Shown here: positions 48,314 through 58,600 of the stretch, piece by piece
How the letters are laid out: each line of letters begins with the position of its first letter
Position numbering within the stretch: the first letter of the stretch is position 1
NCBI GenBank assembly: GCA_026419785.1
Contig: JAODTK010004588.1
Coordinates: 310,001 to 374,000 of the forward strand
Reading direction: 5' to 3'
Length of the DNA: 64,000 bases
DNA from: Sclerodactyla briareus
Taxonomy: Eukaryota; Echinodermata; Holothuroidea; Dendrochirotida; Sclerodactylidae
Position numbers and translations under genes: made by a program
Notes under the pieces: generated by a model
What the model saw: only the letters and a program-made list of their open reading frames with translations
Databases searched by the model: none
What the model was told of the DNA's origin: nothing

Positions 48314-48490
48314 CAGTGTTGTATCGAGTCATGACTCGAGTCACTACTTTTCAAATATTGAATTGACTTCCAAGGCAACTCGTGGATATTTCGCCCATTG
48401 AAACAGTACAGTGATCGAGTCAGTGACTCGACTCGATTTGCATAAATCTCTGTAAGTCAGTGACTCGAGTCATGAAATGAAGTGACTGGG
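48314..48490. repeat. TGACTCGAGTCA palindromic repeat cluster
   Basis: Left edge CAGTGTTGTATCGAGTCA resembles a hAT end. The 180 bp hold at least five GACTCGAGTCA / GAGTCA-TGACTC variants. A clear right-hand inverted end was not found, so the element may be broken. Confidence 0.7.
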
Positions 48491-48625
48491 TTACAAAATG
48501 GGTATTTGTAACTTTTAAGTTACATGAAAAATGTCCTAGATCGATGGAGCTCCCCTTGATTGAAAAAAAAAATCAGATTAAAATTGAATGTTCCATTCAG
48601 CCTTTATTCCATGTCCTCCTGGAAA

Positions 48626-48672
48626 CAGGACGTTTCGCCCCATTTCATTCGCCCCATTACGATTTCGTTGTA
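48626..48672 (-). repeat. TTCGCCCCATT motif pair
   Basis: Two copies of TTCGCCCCATT flank CATTTCATTCG. This is the inverse of the GGGGCGAA minisatellite at 54409-54565. Confidence 0.65.
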
Positions 48673-51600
48673 ACGAAAACGCGTCCGTGTCATGAAAATA
48701 TATAATGGAAGACCCGATAGATAGTTGGGATCATGATATAATGTTTATGGTGTTCAGGAAGTGGAATTAGATGATTGAAGGGCTATATTGGGTTTTTTTG
48801 TCTATTAAGGTTTGAACGGACTTGATCCTTGTATGCCCTTGTTTATAGGCTACACCCAGAGCCGCAGTAATGAGGAATCACGATATGTTTATATCAGATA
48901 GACGGGCGAGGACTCACTCGAAAAGAGAGAACCAGTTGGTCAGGGAAGGCAATATAAGTTTTTATTCGATCACTAGCTGAAAATGTCAGATAAATTTACT
49001 ACGAAGTTAGTGTGATATGCCTAGGTATATGCTAGTCCACGTATGAGTGTTGTCAGGTTAATTGTGATAACAGAGTAAACAGAATCAATTGTAAAAAAAA
49101 ATAGTATATGTATGATGGTGTTGCGTCCGACACGGGCACCTGTACCAGTAGGCTAGCTCTCGACACCGGTATCGGAAATGGGAGCCCAACACCAGCCGAC
49201 ACCAGAAGGGTACGACACTAAGACACTAACACCAGACTCAAACACTCTAAAATCGGTGTTTAAGAACTAAACGTTATTTAGCCATTACTTCTGAAAAACG
49301 CGTAAACACTGACGTAGTGTCAAGTTGCTAAACGTACTGCGTTTATTTACTGGAAGTAGGGCCTATAGTGTTTAGCATGTTCAGACGTTTGATATAAGCA
49401 TGTTCAAAGTATGGGCATATCGCAGAAGTGATTGCAAAATAACTCAGTGTTTAGATCAGTGTTCATGCAATTCAAAATATTTTTTCACTAATAACAGTGC
49501 AGTACTAACAATTTCCGTATGCCCTATGAGGAGCTCCTAAAAGTAATCCACAAAGTGCCTAAGAAGAATAAATAACTTTGTGATACTCTATCTTAGAAAT
49601 AATATGTATATTCTATGAAAATGAGGCCAAGTGACATCAGTAAAATAGATGGACAACTCGCTAAATTCACTCCTATGCGGGTGCATGGAATATGAGGGAT
49701 TTGAACTATATCCAGGATTTTCCCGGCCGGGCAGCTTCGAAAAATGCCAGAGGGTGGAAACATCGTGTGAGAATCCAGATAGAGGAATAACAGAGTAACG
49801 CTAACACTGGACAGTGTCTTTATATATTCTCTATTGCATCGGCATCGGGACGCGATGCATGCTCGAATGATCCAAACCAAGTCAGCCCTCAGCGTCGGAA
49901 AAACAGGGGTGCGGAGTGCGATTCCGCACCCGAAAGGTCCAAAACTGCACCCCAATCGAAGAGAGGGGTGGAAATTATTTTATTTTTTTTTTTTTTTTTC
50001 GTTGACATATTGAGCAAAATCGCCCCCGTAAATATCGCGCACCAGCATCCATAAAATTGGAACACCTTGTACGTAAACACACATTCAAAATATCCACACC
50101 GGTTGAAGCAAAATGTCTTGCAATTTCCACAAGCGCTGGACATTCCCCCCCCCCTCCGAAACCCGCCCAGCCCGATAAAGAAACTCACAAAACGATCATT
50201 CATTCAGCCGTAACATAACTAGGTTATATGTGTGCATCGCGCTATACACTGCACATATGACATGAGACACACTCAAACTTCGAATGGCATATGCTACCGC
50301 ATAACCATTGTCTCGATTCGGCATGGTTATGAAGCAAGACACGGCTTGGAATTTGATTGTGAATGTGCTAAAATCATTGCAAAAACTAATAATTATCATC
50401 GTTGTATCCAGCGAGAAATTGGTGAATTAAACCATTTATTCATGCATTGAGTAACTTAGTCTACGCGATCCCAGGACACGGCAACATTTTAGTGGATCGG
50501 CAACCGCTACCGCCCGAGTGTTTCGGTCTTAACCACAGGGCCAATGGGAAAAACCCCATAGACGTTAAGTGTGTGTGGAGAGATGATCGAACGTTGATGT
50601 TACCACACTACAATTGTGTACACACATACACACTGTTGTTTGTGTACGGTGTATGCACGGAAAGTATTTTCAGCTTCCGTGCAGCTGGCCGTGCGTATCG
50701 ACTTTATGATATTCACAAGAGTATCGGAGCTTCCGAATCCATTTCGAAAGCTGGCGTATGATTATTTTTTTTACCTTCACCGGGAACCAAACATATGCAT
50801 GCAATAAAAAAGATGTAATCTGATAAGTAATGACTTGAAACTAAAGCTGAATTATGACTACCCCTGTAGGCCTATTGATGGGATTTAACTCAAGTTAAAA
50901 GTCCACAAATGCTAAAACCTGACAGCAAAGAAATACCAAAACGGGGAAAGATCTGGATATAAACTAGCCGAGAAATGGGAGTTGGCAATTCATTTCTATC
51001 TTGCAAGTGCGTGCGCGGCAGTGTGTGCGTTATTGATAGCTAACCAATTGCTGGCTTTAGCAATGCTATTCGGGACCACTTTTTGATGGGTAGGAATAGT
51101 ACCCCCAGTACCCCCCCGAAATCCCAAAGTACACACCCAAATGGGATTGAGGGGTGCGATTTTTTTTTTTTAAATAGCACCCGAAATGAAAAAAATGTTT
51201 CCTACCCTGTCAGCCGTACAACAAACTCACTAAAAACTTCTCAAAACAGACAGTTAGTAACATAGCACCATACCACATGGGCTAAACTTTCCCCAAATAA
51301 CCCTAGCGTAGGCCCCCACAAAATTAAAATAAGCATGTACCAATTTTGCCCGAAGACTCTTCGGAAGAGTAAAGAGACACTGAGCAATCTGTGGTCGCTG
51401 TCTATAAATATAATGTTTGAAATTGTGTGTAGGGTTGGCTGACCCTCAAAGTGAATTAAATGCACAACACACTTCGTTGGAGCTAGCAAATACCGTATTG
51501 TAGGTGTGTAGAGATACTGCTAACTCGCAGGCTCTTCCGTGAGTTCCTGAACACATGTTTCGAAAATTTGTGGGTAATTTGAAAGGATGAATGTTATTAA
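48673..51600. other. Intergenic, nothing firmly recognised
   Basis: No supported gene in nearly 3 kb. Frames at 49593-49955 and 50447-50761 resemble nothing I know. Two related GGGGTGCGATTTT-type stretches occur near 49970 and 51155, each followed by a T-run, and may be ends of another element family. Confidence 0.4.
49907..49931. repeat. Perfect 9-bp hairpin
   Basis: Stem GGGTGCGGA / TCCGCACCC around a 7-nt loop. Not followed by a T-run in either direction at the right distance, and in animal DNA there is no reason to call it a terminator. Confidence 0.85.
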
Positions 51601-51639
51601 GTTAAATTGGTTAATGGCAACATTTACCCAGTTCGGAAG

Positions 51640-53660
51640 TCTCTATTTGCCCCAATGGATCAATGATTTGCCTGAATTGGAGGGGGGGGGGGGGGGGGGG
51701 CCGGGGCGAGTGCCCCCCTCCGCCCCCGCCTCGTACGCCTATTCCTGTGCCCTGTTGTTTTTCGTTACACATAGCTTTCATCTTTTATTAAAAAACAGCC
51801 ACGTCATCGCTGGCAAAGCCTCTGACAAAAGGATCAGAAGTACTGTAGACTAAACTGTGTGTAGTGTTAGGAAAATGGCAGTTGGATTCCGGCATGTTGT
51901 AGTGGGGAGGGAGGGGGGAGGGGGGGCAACATTAATGTCCCAAACCAAATTCTCCTTGTGCCTACCAATTTTCCCCACACTTGAAGATGACACGTATCTG
52001 ACAAAGTAATTGTATACATGGGCCTATTGTAGGCTTGTCGGTTTCCGTTTGATAAAAAAACGTTAACGGTCGTGTATCTTAACCGTTTAACGTGTACACG
52101 GATAGCGACCATTCGGATCTGAATTACATAGTCGATTCCTCCCGAACGGTAAAAGGCGAATCATGCAGCAAACTGTGTGGTGTGTTACGCCAATTTATCG
52201 ACTGTGTATTGTTTGTAAATGCGGCGAATCTGACGATTATGGGTTCAATAGAATAGTCCCTGACAAGTATTACGATCTCCATTTTGTTCTGCGCAACTTT
52301 CGGCTTGTCAAACTCACGCGAAACATACACAGTAGGCCTACTACCACGTGGTAATGATATACTACAGTAGGGCCAATTATTTTCCGCGATCGGAAAAGTA
52401 AAAAAATCTCGGAAACCATTGTAGAACGCGAATTCAGAATTCCAAAAAACATGTAAAAACATCAACTTTCGTCAGAAAAAAAGAGAAAACATCATGCTTC
52501 CTCACATGATTTTCAAAGACAGACTGAAAGCAGAACAAACACGAACATTATGGGACCCTTCTAATGGCTTGAAAACAGCGGTCACTCGTGTGCAAAATCT
52601 GAGTTGAACAGGATCGAACACGGCGCAGCGAGTGGGGGGCCTTGACACAAATAGCTTTCGGCTTCGTCAACCCCGCAGGCCCTTCGTACACATCAGCTGA
52701 ATCCAACTTGTATAGAGAGAGAGAACAAATTTGGCTTAAAAGCAGTATCGTTTTCAAGTCGCTCGCTAAACAGCCTAGTGCATTTGGTTGACAGCCGGCC
52801 GCCAACAGAGCCCTGTTTTAAATAGGTGGAAAAAAGGAGCTTACCAATAAGCAAGCAAGTCCGATTATTTTTAGATCGCCGAAGATGGCTGGCCTCCGTA
52901 ACAGTGTTACGGTCACATTCTGGCATGGCCCGCTTATATCGCTCTACAAGCCGTTATTCTTTGACCACTTCACTTTTTCAGTGTATTGTTTGCCGTAACG
53001 AAACACGTGGCATGGTCTACGTGCCAGACTGCCAGCGCTGCGGTACACATTAGGCAATATTGATAGCCTGACATGGCTTCGTTGTTAACGCCCGCGACGT
53101 TAAAAAATGAAATGATTTTATAAACTGCGATATAATTTTCCGCGAGCTACATTGTCTAGAAAATTGACAAATTCTAAGAGAGAACAGTTGTAGCTGTCGA
53201 ACATGCAAACTGGCGCATAAGTTCTTTCAATTCATACGTCTGAATCATATCGTAAATTGAAAAAAGTTTGAAAAAAGTTTTTGTCGCCGCTCTGCCATTG
53301 CTATTTCCTGCGAGAGAACCGTGTACACTCATCACTTGGATCCTGTACGGCACACTGCAATAGTCCTGGTTCCTGGATAATTACGGACGTCAGTGGAATT
53401 CTTTTATACTGAACACAGTGGAGCAAGACAATTTTTCGTTATTGGGTGACACAATGTGGGGGAAGTCCGCAGGGATTTTCCCACTTCCGTTTTACACTTA
53501 CGGAAAATTGTCAACGTTAAACGGCGCAATCGTTCGTTTAACGTGTACCCGTTAAACGTCGGGCAGCCTAGCCCTATTGATTCTACATGTAGCGGAAAAG
53601 ACACGTATACAGCGGGGGGGCGCGCGCGCGAATTTTTTGTCATTTCGGCCTTCCTAACAA
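51640..53660 (+). mobile_element. Composite GC-tract element, copy 3, split by a hAT-like insertion
   Basis: Left part 51682-52029: a 19-nt G-run, CCTGTTGTTTTTCGTTACA, TCATCTTTTATTAAAAAACA, GCTGGCAAAGCC, TAGACTAAACTGTGTG and TTGTATACATGGGCC. Right part 53571-53660: GTAGCGGAAAAGACACG and a CGCGCGCG spot then AATTTTTTGTCATTTCGGCC. The two parts are contiguous in copy 1 at about 14905-15290, so the 1.54 kb between them is an insertion. Confidence 0.75.
52030..53570. mobile_element. 1.54-kb hAT-like element nested in the composite element
   Basis: Left end TAGGCTTGTCGG and right end, inverted, TAGGCTGCCCGACG. Both ends are followed inward by iterated GTTTAACG/GTTAACG motifs. The flanks are GCCTATTG (52022-52029) and GCCCTATTG (53571-53579), an 8-bp duplication with one extra C. 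The interior shows no transposase, so it is non-autonomous. The matching uninterrupted site lies at about 15200-15220. Confidence 0.78.
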
Positions 53661-54408
53661 CATTTAAGCAATCTAATAAGAAATATGAGACTTTTTTGTT
53701 ATGGCCGACGACTAGCCATATTGCACTAATCTTATGGTTAATTTCATCTGCCATTTCTCAGTGATCGAATAAACTTATATTGCTTTCCCTGGCCAACGGT
53801 TTTCCCCTTTTTCAGTCTATCTCAAACATTACGAAGTTGATTCCTTGAAACGGCGACTCATGAGCCTATAGCCATAAACAAGGGCCGGATACGGGAAAGT
53901 CAGACGATTACCCTTGAAATCAATTGACAAAAATACAGTACAACCCCTCACTCAACCAGCCACAACCACCAGAAATATCATTTTATCCCAACTAATATTC
54001 GGGTCTGGCATTATAAATTATTATTACACGGACATTCTTGTTATCATATTGGGCTAATTACTTGTGACTGTGTCGGCCCTCGAGTTTTTCTTTCAAAGGA
54101 TGACAGCGGGCATAGCACCAGGCCTACGTTTCCTATTGGCCCATCTCATAGTGACCAATTATATTAATCAATTAGGCCTAATGCATGTATGCATATTTTT
54201 GCAACACAATTTGTAGACATATTTTCACTCCGAGGCCCGATTACGCATGAATGACTCTGAACACTGACCCTAACCTGATATTTTGAACCCTAATCCCGAT
54301 TTTGAAAAACGATTTCCTTGAAGCCCTAATGATCCTCTAAGTATCATCCTACGAAAAATTTTCAAGTGTGGCGCCACCAGCCAGCCACACTTAAAATGGG
54401 GGCAAACT
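53661..54408. other. Intergenic, nothing recognised
   Basis: Nothing supported. Confidence 0.4.
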
Positions 54409-54565
54409 AGAGTGAACTTGCGATGGGGCGAACTTGTAGTGGGCGAACTTGTGATGGCACGAACTTGCATATGGGGCGAATGTGTTTGGGGCGAACTTGC
54501 ATATGGGGCGAACTTGTAGTGAAATGGGGCGAACTTGTAGTGGGGCGAAATTGAAATGGGGTGAA
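54409..54565 (+). repeat. GGGGCGAACTTGTAGT minisatellite
   Basis: About nine imperfect copies of a 16-22-bp unit with the constant core GGGGCGAACTTG and variable linkers (TAGT, CATAT, TGATGG). The inverse motif pair is at 48626-48672. Confidence 0.9.
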
Positions 54566-54943
54566 ACCTCTCGCAACCGTCCTCCTTTCCAGCCACAAAG
54601 CTACCCCCACTGTAGTCATGGTGGGGAAAAAGTAGGGAATGTGGGGAAGCTCCCTCCTGGGAAATTTGGCTATCTGGAGGAAATTTTGTAGTAATTATTG
54701 TATGACTGACATGAAAACTGTAATGGAAAAAAAACTCTGTTATGAAATGATATAACTATTAACCTAGGCATAGGTCATAATTTGATCACCCCTTCTTCCG
54801 AGAATAGAAATGATTCGGGTGATGTAATTTGACTGAAGTTCTTCTTGCAGATAAGGTATCAATATCATTGACGCACATTTTCTTTCGAATATTTCAAAGG
54901 AACTTTAATAAATTAAGCTAGAGCCTAGGCTAGAGGTCAACGG

Positions 54944-55165
54944 TCAGGCTTCAATTTCACACAACACCTGACCTGGTACCATGGAATTGCTTGGATAACA
55001 CACACCAGTCATCACAATGCTGAGAGTGAAAGCATCTTTTCCTCCAAAGGAAGGAAATTGCAACTTCACAGGTACAGTAGGCCTAGTCATTTGAAAACAA
55101 TTCACAATGCAACAATTCACACCACACAGAAGAAAAGTCCCAAACACTTGAGACAGCAAACCTGA
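54944..55165 (-). CDS. Possible terminal exon of a divergent gene
   Basis: On the minus strand a strong acceptor (GTCTGTTTTTCTCTCAG) at about 55166 opens a frame running to TGA at 54944-54946, with ATTAAA 35 bp further on (54904-54909). The frame ends in KLQFPSFGGKDAFTLSIVM then GQVLCEIEA. Alternating hydrophobic residues suggest a small beta-sheet domain end; I do not recognise the protein. It lies head-to-head with MED26, so it would have to start in the few hundred bases between them or within MED26. Could be chance. Confidence 0.3.
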   Translation of the reverse strand, partial: SGLLSQVFGTFLLCGVNCCIVNCFQMTRPTVPVKLQFPSFGGKDAFTLSIVMTGVCYPSNSMVPGQVLCEIEA

Positions 55166-55585
55166 GAGAAAAACAGACTTGCTTCACTGCTTCTGTCACC
55201 TGGGCTGGAGTATACAAGTTTCTACACTACAGTAGTACACTGCTACTATTGCATTGCCCTACTGCTGCATCGCCACATGTATTGCTTGAGTCTATCTGCG
55301 CATCGCCGGCCCCTAACTCGCGCGAACATCAGACAGGTGCATGACGTCACAAGGAAGACAAAATTTCTATACCCAGCGAGCCAACACAACATTACAGCAT
55401 TCGACATGCACGCCGGCGCGCGCCAGTCACTCGAATCGTACTCGGCAACAGTGCGTGTCCGTGTATAACGATTCACGAGGTAATATATACTGCATGCACT
55501 GCACTATTGCCAGTGAGATGGTCTCCACTTACACGTGAGGGATGCCCTCCACTTTGGTTCTCCTTGGACGGCCGTTTTCGGTCAG
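55166..55585 (+). promoter_or_regulatory. Probable MED26 promoter and 5' UTR
   Basis: This is the only CpG-rich stretch next to the gene (GCATCGCCGGCCCC, CGCGCGAAC, CGCCGGCGCGCGCC). No TATA box is obvious at a fixed distance; TAATATATAC occurs at about 55482. Two ATGs (55518, 55542) lie upstream and out of frame with the start at 55586. The transcription start is not determined. Confidence 0.45.
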
Positions 55586-55648
55586 ATGACGTCGAGCCCT
55601 GCCCAAATTCGGGAGCTATTGCTCAAGTCCATCGACAAGGATGCCAAA
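55586..55648 (+). CDS. MED26: MED26 exon 1
   Basis: Twenty-one codons starting at the first ATG that gives the conserved MED26 N-terminus (human begins MTAAPASPQQIRDRLL). It ends in frame at AAA before the donor GTAAGC. A longer in-frame extension upstream has no ATG. Confidence 0.9.
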
Positions 55649-58600
55649 GTAAGCTTTTCCGATACAGAAATGGGTCATAAATCGAGTGATTTCTGCAGGT
55701 GCCGTAGGTTTTCGTTGGACGATCACATTGTCCATTGAAAATTGTATTGGCCACAAAATGGCCGTCGGGTGGAGTCGATCGTCGAAAGTTGACTGCTCAT
55801 AGTCTCATCGGCGGAGTGATTTTACTGAGCATCCTCCAAGCGAACTAGTGAACCGATTCCCCAAGACACTAAGATCAAAAGATTTCAGCTGTTAACGCGA
55901 TAAACAAGGAGAACGTCCAGTTTTCGAAACCAATTTTCAGATATCGCGAGAACTGTATTCCATGTAGACCGGCGGATCGCTCGTTGCAGAATGACTGTTG
56001 ACCCAATCACGGACCAAATGAGCGACACGGAAAAACGCATGCGCAGTGTGCTTTGTGTTTAACAGGGCAAAGGTGTAAACTGTTAGTGCATGGATCTGAT
56101 GCGTACGGATAACACTGTGAGCAGTTGCGCGACGACTTACATGCTGCTACAACGCACTGGCTATGCTTCTGCCTAACACATTTATCTGTGCAGTGCATAT
56201 TTACACAATAATCGGTATGTCGTTCAACTTCTCTGATTTGTTTACCTGTTTGTCTCTAATAATTTTCTACATTATGGCATAACAAATTGTGTGGAAAGGC
56301 ACATTATGGGGGGAACACTTGGGCAAGACTTACTTGGCCCAGCCTAGGCTATATGAATCAACTCCGAGTCGGACCTAGCCTTTTTGAGCTTGGGGTTGGA
56401 CTAAGTTGGAGACAGGCCTAAACACCCAGTGTAAGCATAGGATTAGAATCAGGGTTAGCACTGGCTTCTAAATTTTGGGGTCCAGTCAGCATCTGAAACA
56501 AAACACTGTCAATTAATGGGCAAAACTACACTTAGGCCAAGTAAAAATGGAAACATGTTTAGCGTCCCGCTTTCGAAAATGAGGAGGAGGCAGCCCCCTT
56601 CTTTTTTTTCTGCGCGACCCGACCATTGCTTATCAAGATGTTTATATACCAGATGGGTGTCCCACCTGTAGCTCGAACTAATACTAATATCCATTCTACC
56701 AAATTTGCTATAATAACCATTTCTTCTAAATAAAATGCAACAGGAGAAATACCAGATTGGAAGGTTTGAAAAAGAGGAAATGGGTCGAAGCAGGGTTTTG
56801 CCACTTGACCTTTCTCAGAGGAGGCGGCCTCTTTCATTCCTTTTTATTTTATGGTTTCACAGGTTCTACTAACCAAAAACATGCTTCAAATTGTTCCTTT
56901 GTCAAGAGCAAACTGATTCAATGGAGTTAGACTCTCAAAATATTCTTTCAAAAAGTTATGGCCTAATGAAGAAAGAAAGAAATTTTCAGAATCTCCAGAA
57001 AAGGAGGCAGGCAGGGATGCTAACATGAAGTTATTTTTATTTTGCCTTAGCGGGTTATATTATTCCCGGTTATTCCTAACACTGTATCTAATAGTACTGT
57101 TAGTTGGAATTGTTGGTGGGAAATTTGGGAAATGATTATTACACCCGCTAAAGTGGAGGAATGCCAATTAATGGAATAGTTATGTTCATTTTTGGTGGAT
57201 GCAAAGGGGTCCAGAAGTTCCGATAAGTTCAGAACCTGGCCTGACGCTCGCACTAGTACCTGTACTAAAACCTGCGTCACAACTCGAGGCCTAGCTGTTT
57301 TTTAGGGTAGCGCTAACCGCCAACTTTCTTTTTCAACTTCAGTTTCTGACAAGCTTGCATCTCAATTAATAAACCCAAATGACCCATTATTGTAGTTAAG
57401 AAAAGGTTTAAAACTCATTCATTCCCCATATGGGTCTTTGGCGGTGAGAATTACCGAATATTTACTCAGAATCAGTCAGTAATCTCCATAACTGCATTCA
57501 CTGATCACAAGTAGTTGTTTTTGAATACCAGTTGCCACTACAAAAAATCATGCAGATTTTTCCATAGTAATGACTTGCATGTGCCCAGTATGAATAGTAG
57601 GATCGCCAAAATGAGCCCTGAGTGGCAACACTTCTGTGCACGAACCTAGGTCTTCAAACACAACATACTGGGATAAAAACAGGTGGTGATTTTCTCCAAT
57701 TATTATGGTCAAAATTGAGCTTAAAGTATCAACTTCATACTAATGAACTTTCAACATTGCGTTGATTGGAACGTTCTTGAGTGATGTTTTGAAGGAGTGA
57801 GAGAAGTTGGAGGCATGAGGTGACGGAGTTCGTCATGGGAAGTGGTTGCTACAGTAAAAGTTCATCTGATACGTGGCTAGTATGACCCATAACCCCATAA
57901 GCTGGTGGGCATAGTGTAAACGGTATGATTGCATAACGTATAGCCTACCTATGTCAGGATGTGGTTACTGGTTGTATTGCATGAAGCAGCTTTGGGATCG
58001 AGTAGAGAGGGGTTAGGGTTAGTGTTGGTAAGGTTTAGTTTCAAGTGACAATAAGACTTGAAATTTCATCTGGAATTGGAATTCGAAATCGACCCTAACC
58101 CTACCCCTAATCTCTACACTAATAACACTGAGTATCATTCTGAATCATGCCGTGCAAGAACCTTATTTGGGCTGTCCATCTCGTCGGATCAGTTGTTATC
58201 TACTACACTATTTTAGAAGTGGAGGTATCAGGGAACAAGGATAATCTGACTCATTCTGGCCAAGGGCCTAACAGTGTTTTGTTTGGCTGCTAACCCATAT
58301 CCTGGTCGTTTGGCTCCTGACAGGATCGTTGACTAGTATCAAGTTCAAGGTTCAAGATTGAGCAAGCTGCCTTACCACATAGCTGCTATTACCAATCCTA
58401 GCAGGGCAGGGCCATGACCCAAGCCACAGCTATTGGAGAGAACTATTGTAGTTCCTTCTCAAAACGTTTTTGTTCCACACACTAGTCCTACTAGAACTAA
58501 CACTCAGTCGTTCAAAATGTTACCTGCAATGTTGGTGCTGCTGGCACTCATACTTCCTAGAACCATTTCCAGGTGGAACAAGCTCCCCCAGACATAGCCC

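Noticed and set aside
49907-49931. Transcription terminator
   Set aside because: Intrinsic terminators of this form are not used in animal nuclear genes and no T-run follows the stem.
58001-58120. Interstitial telomere
   Set aside because: Only two TTAGGG units per side, arranged as an inverted pair, which fits a small foldback element better.
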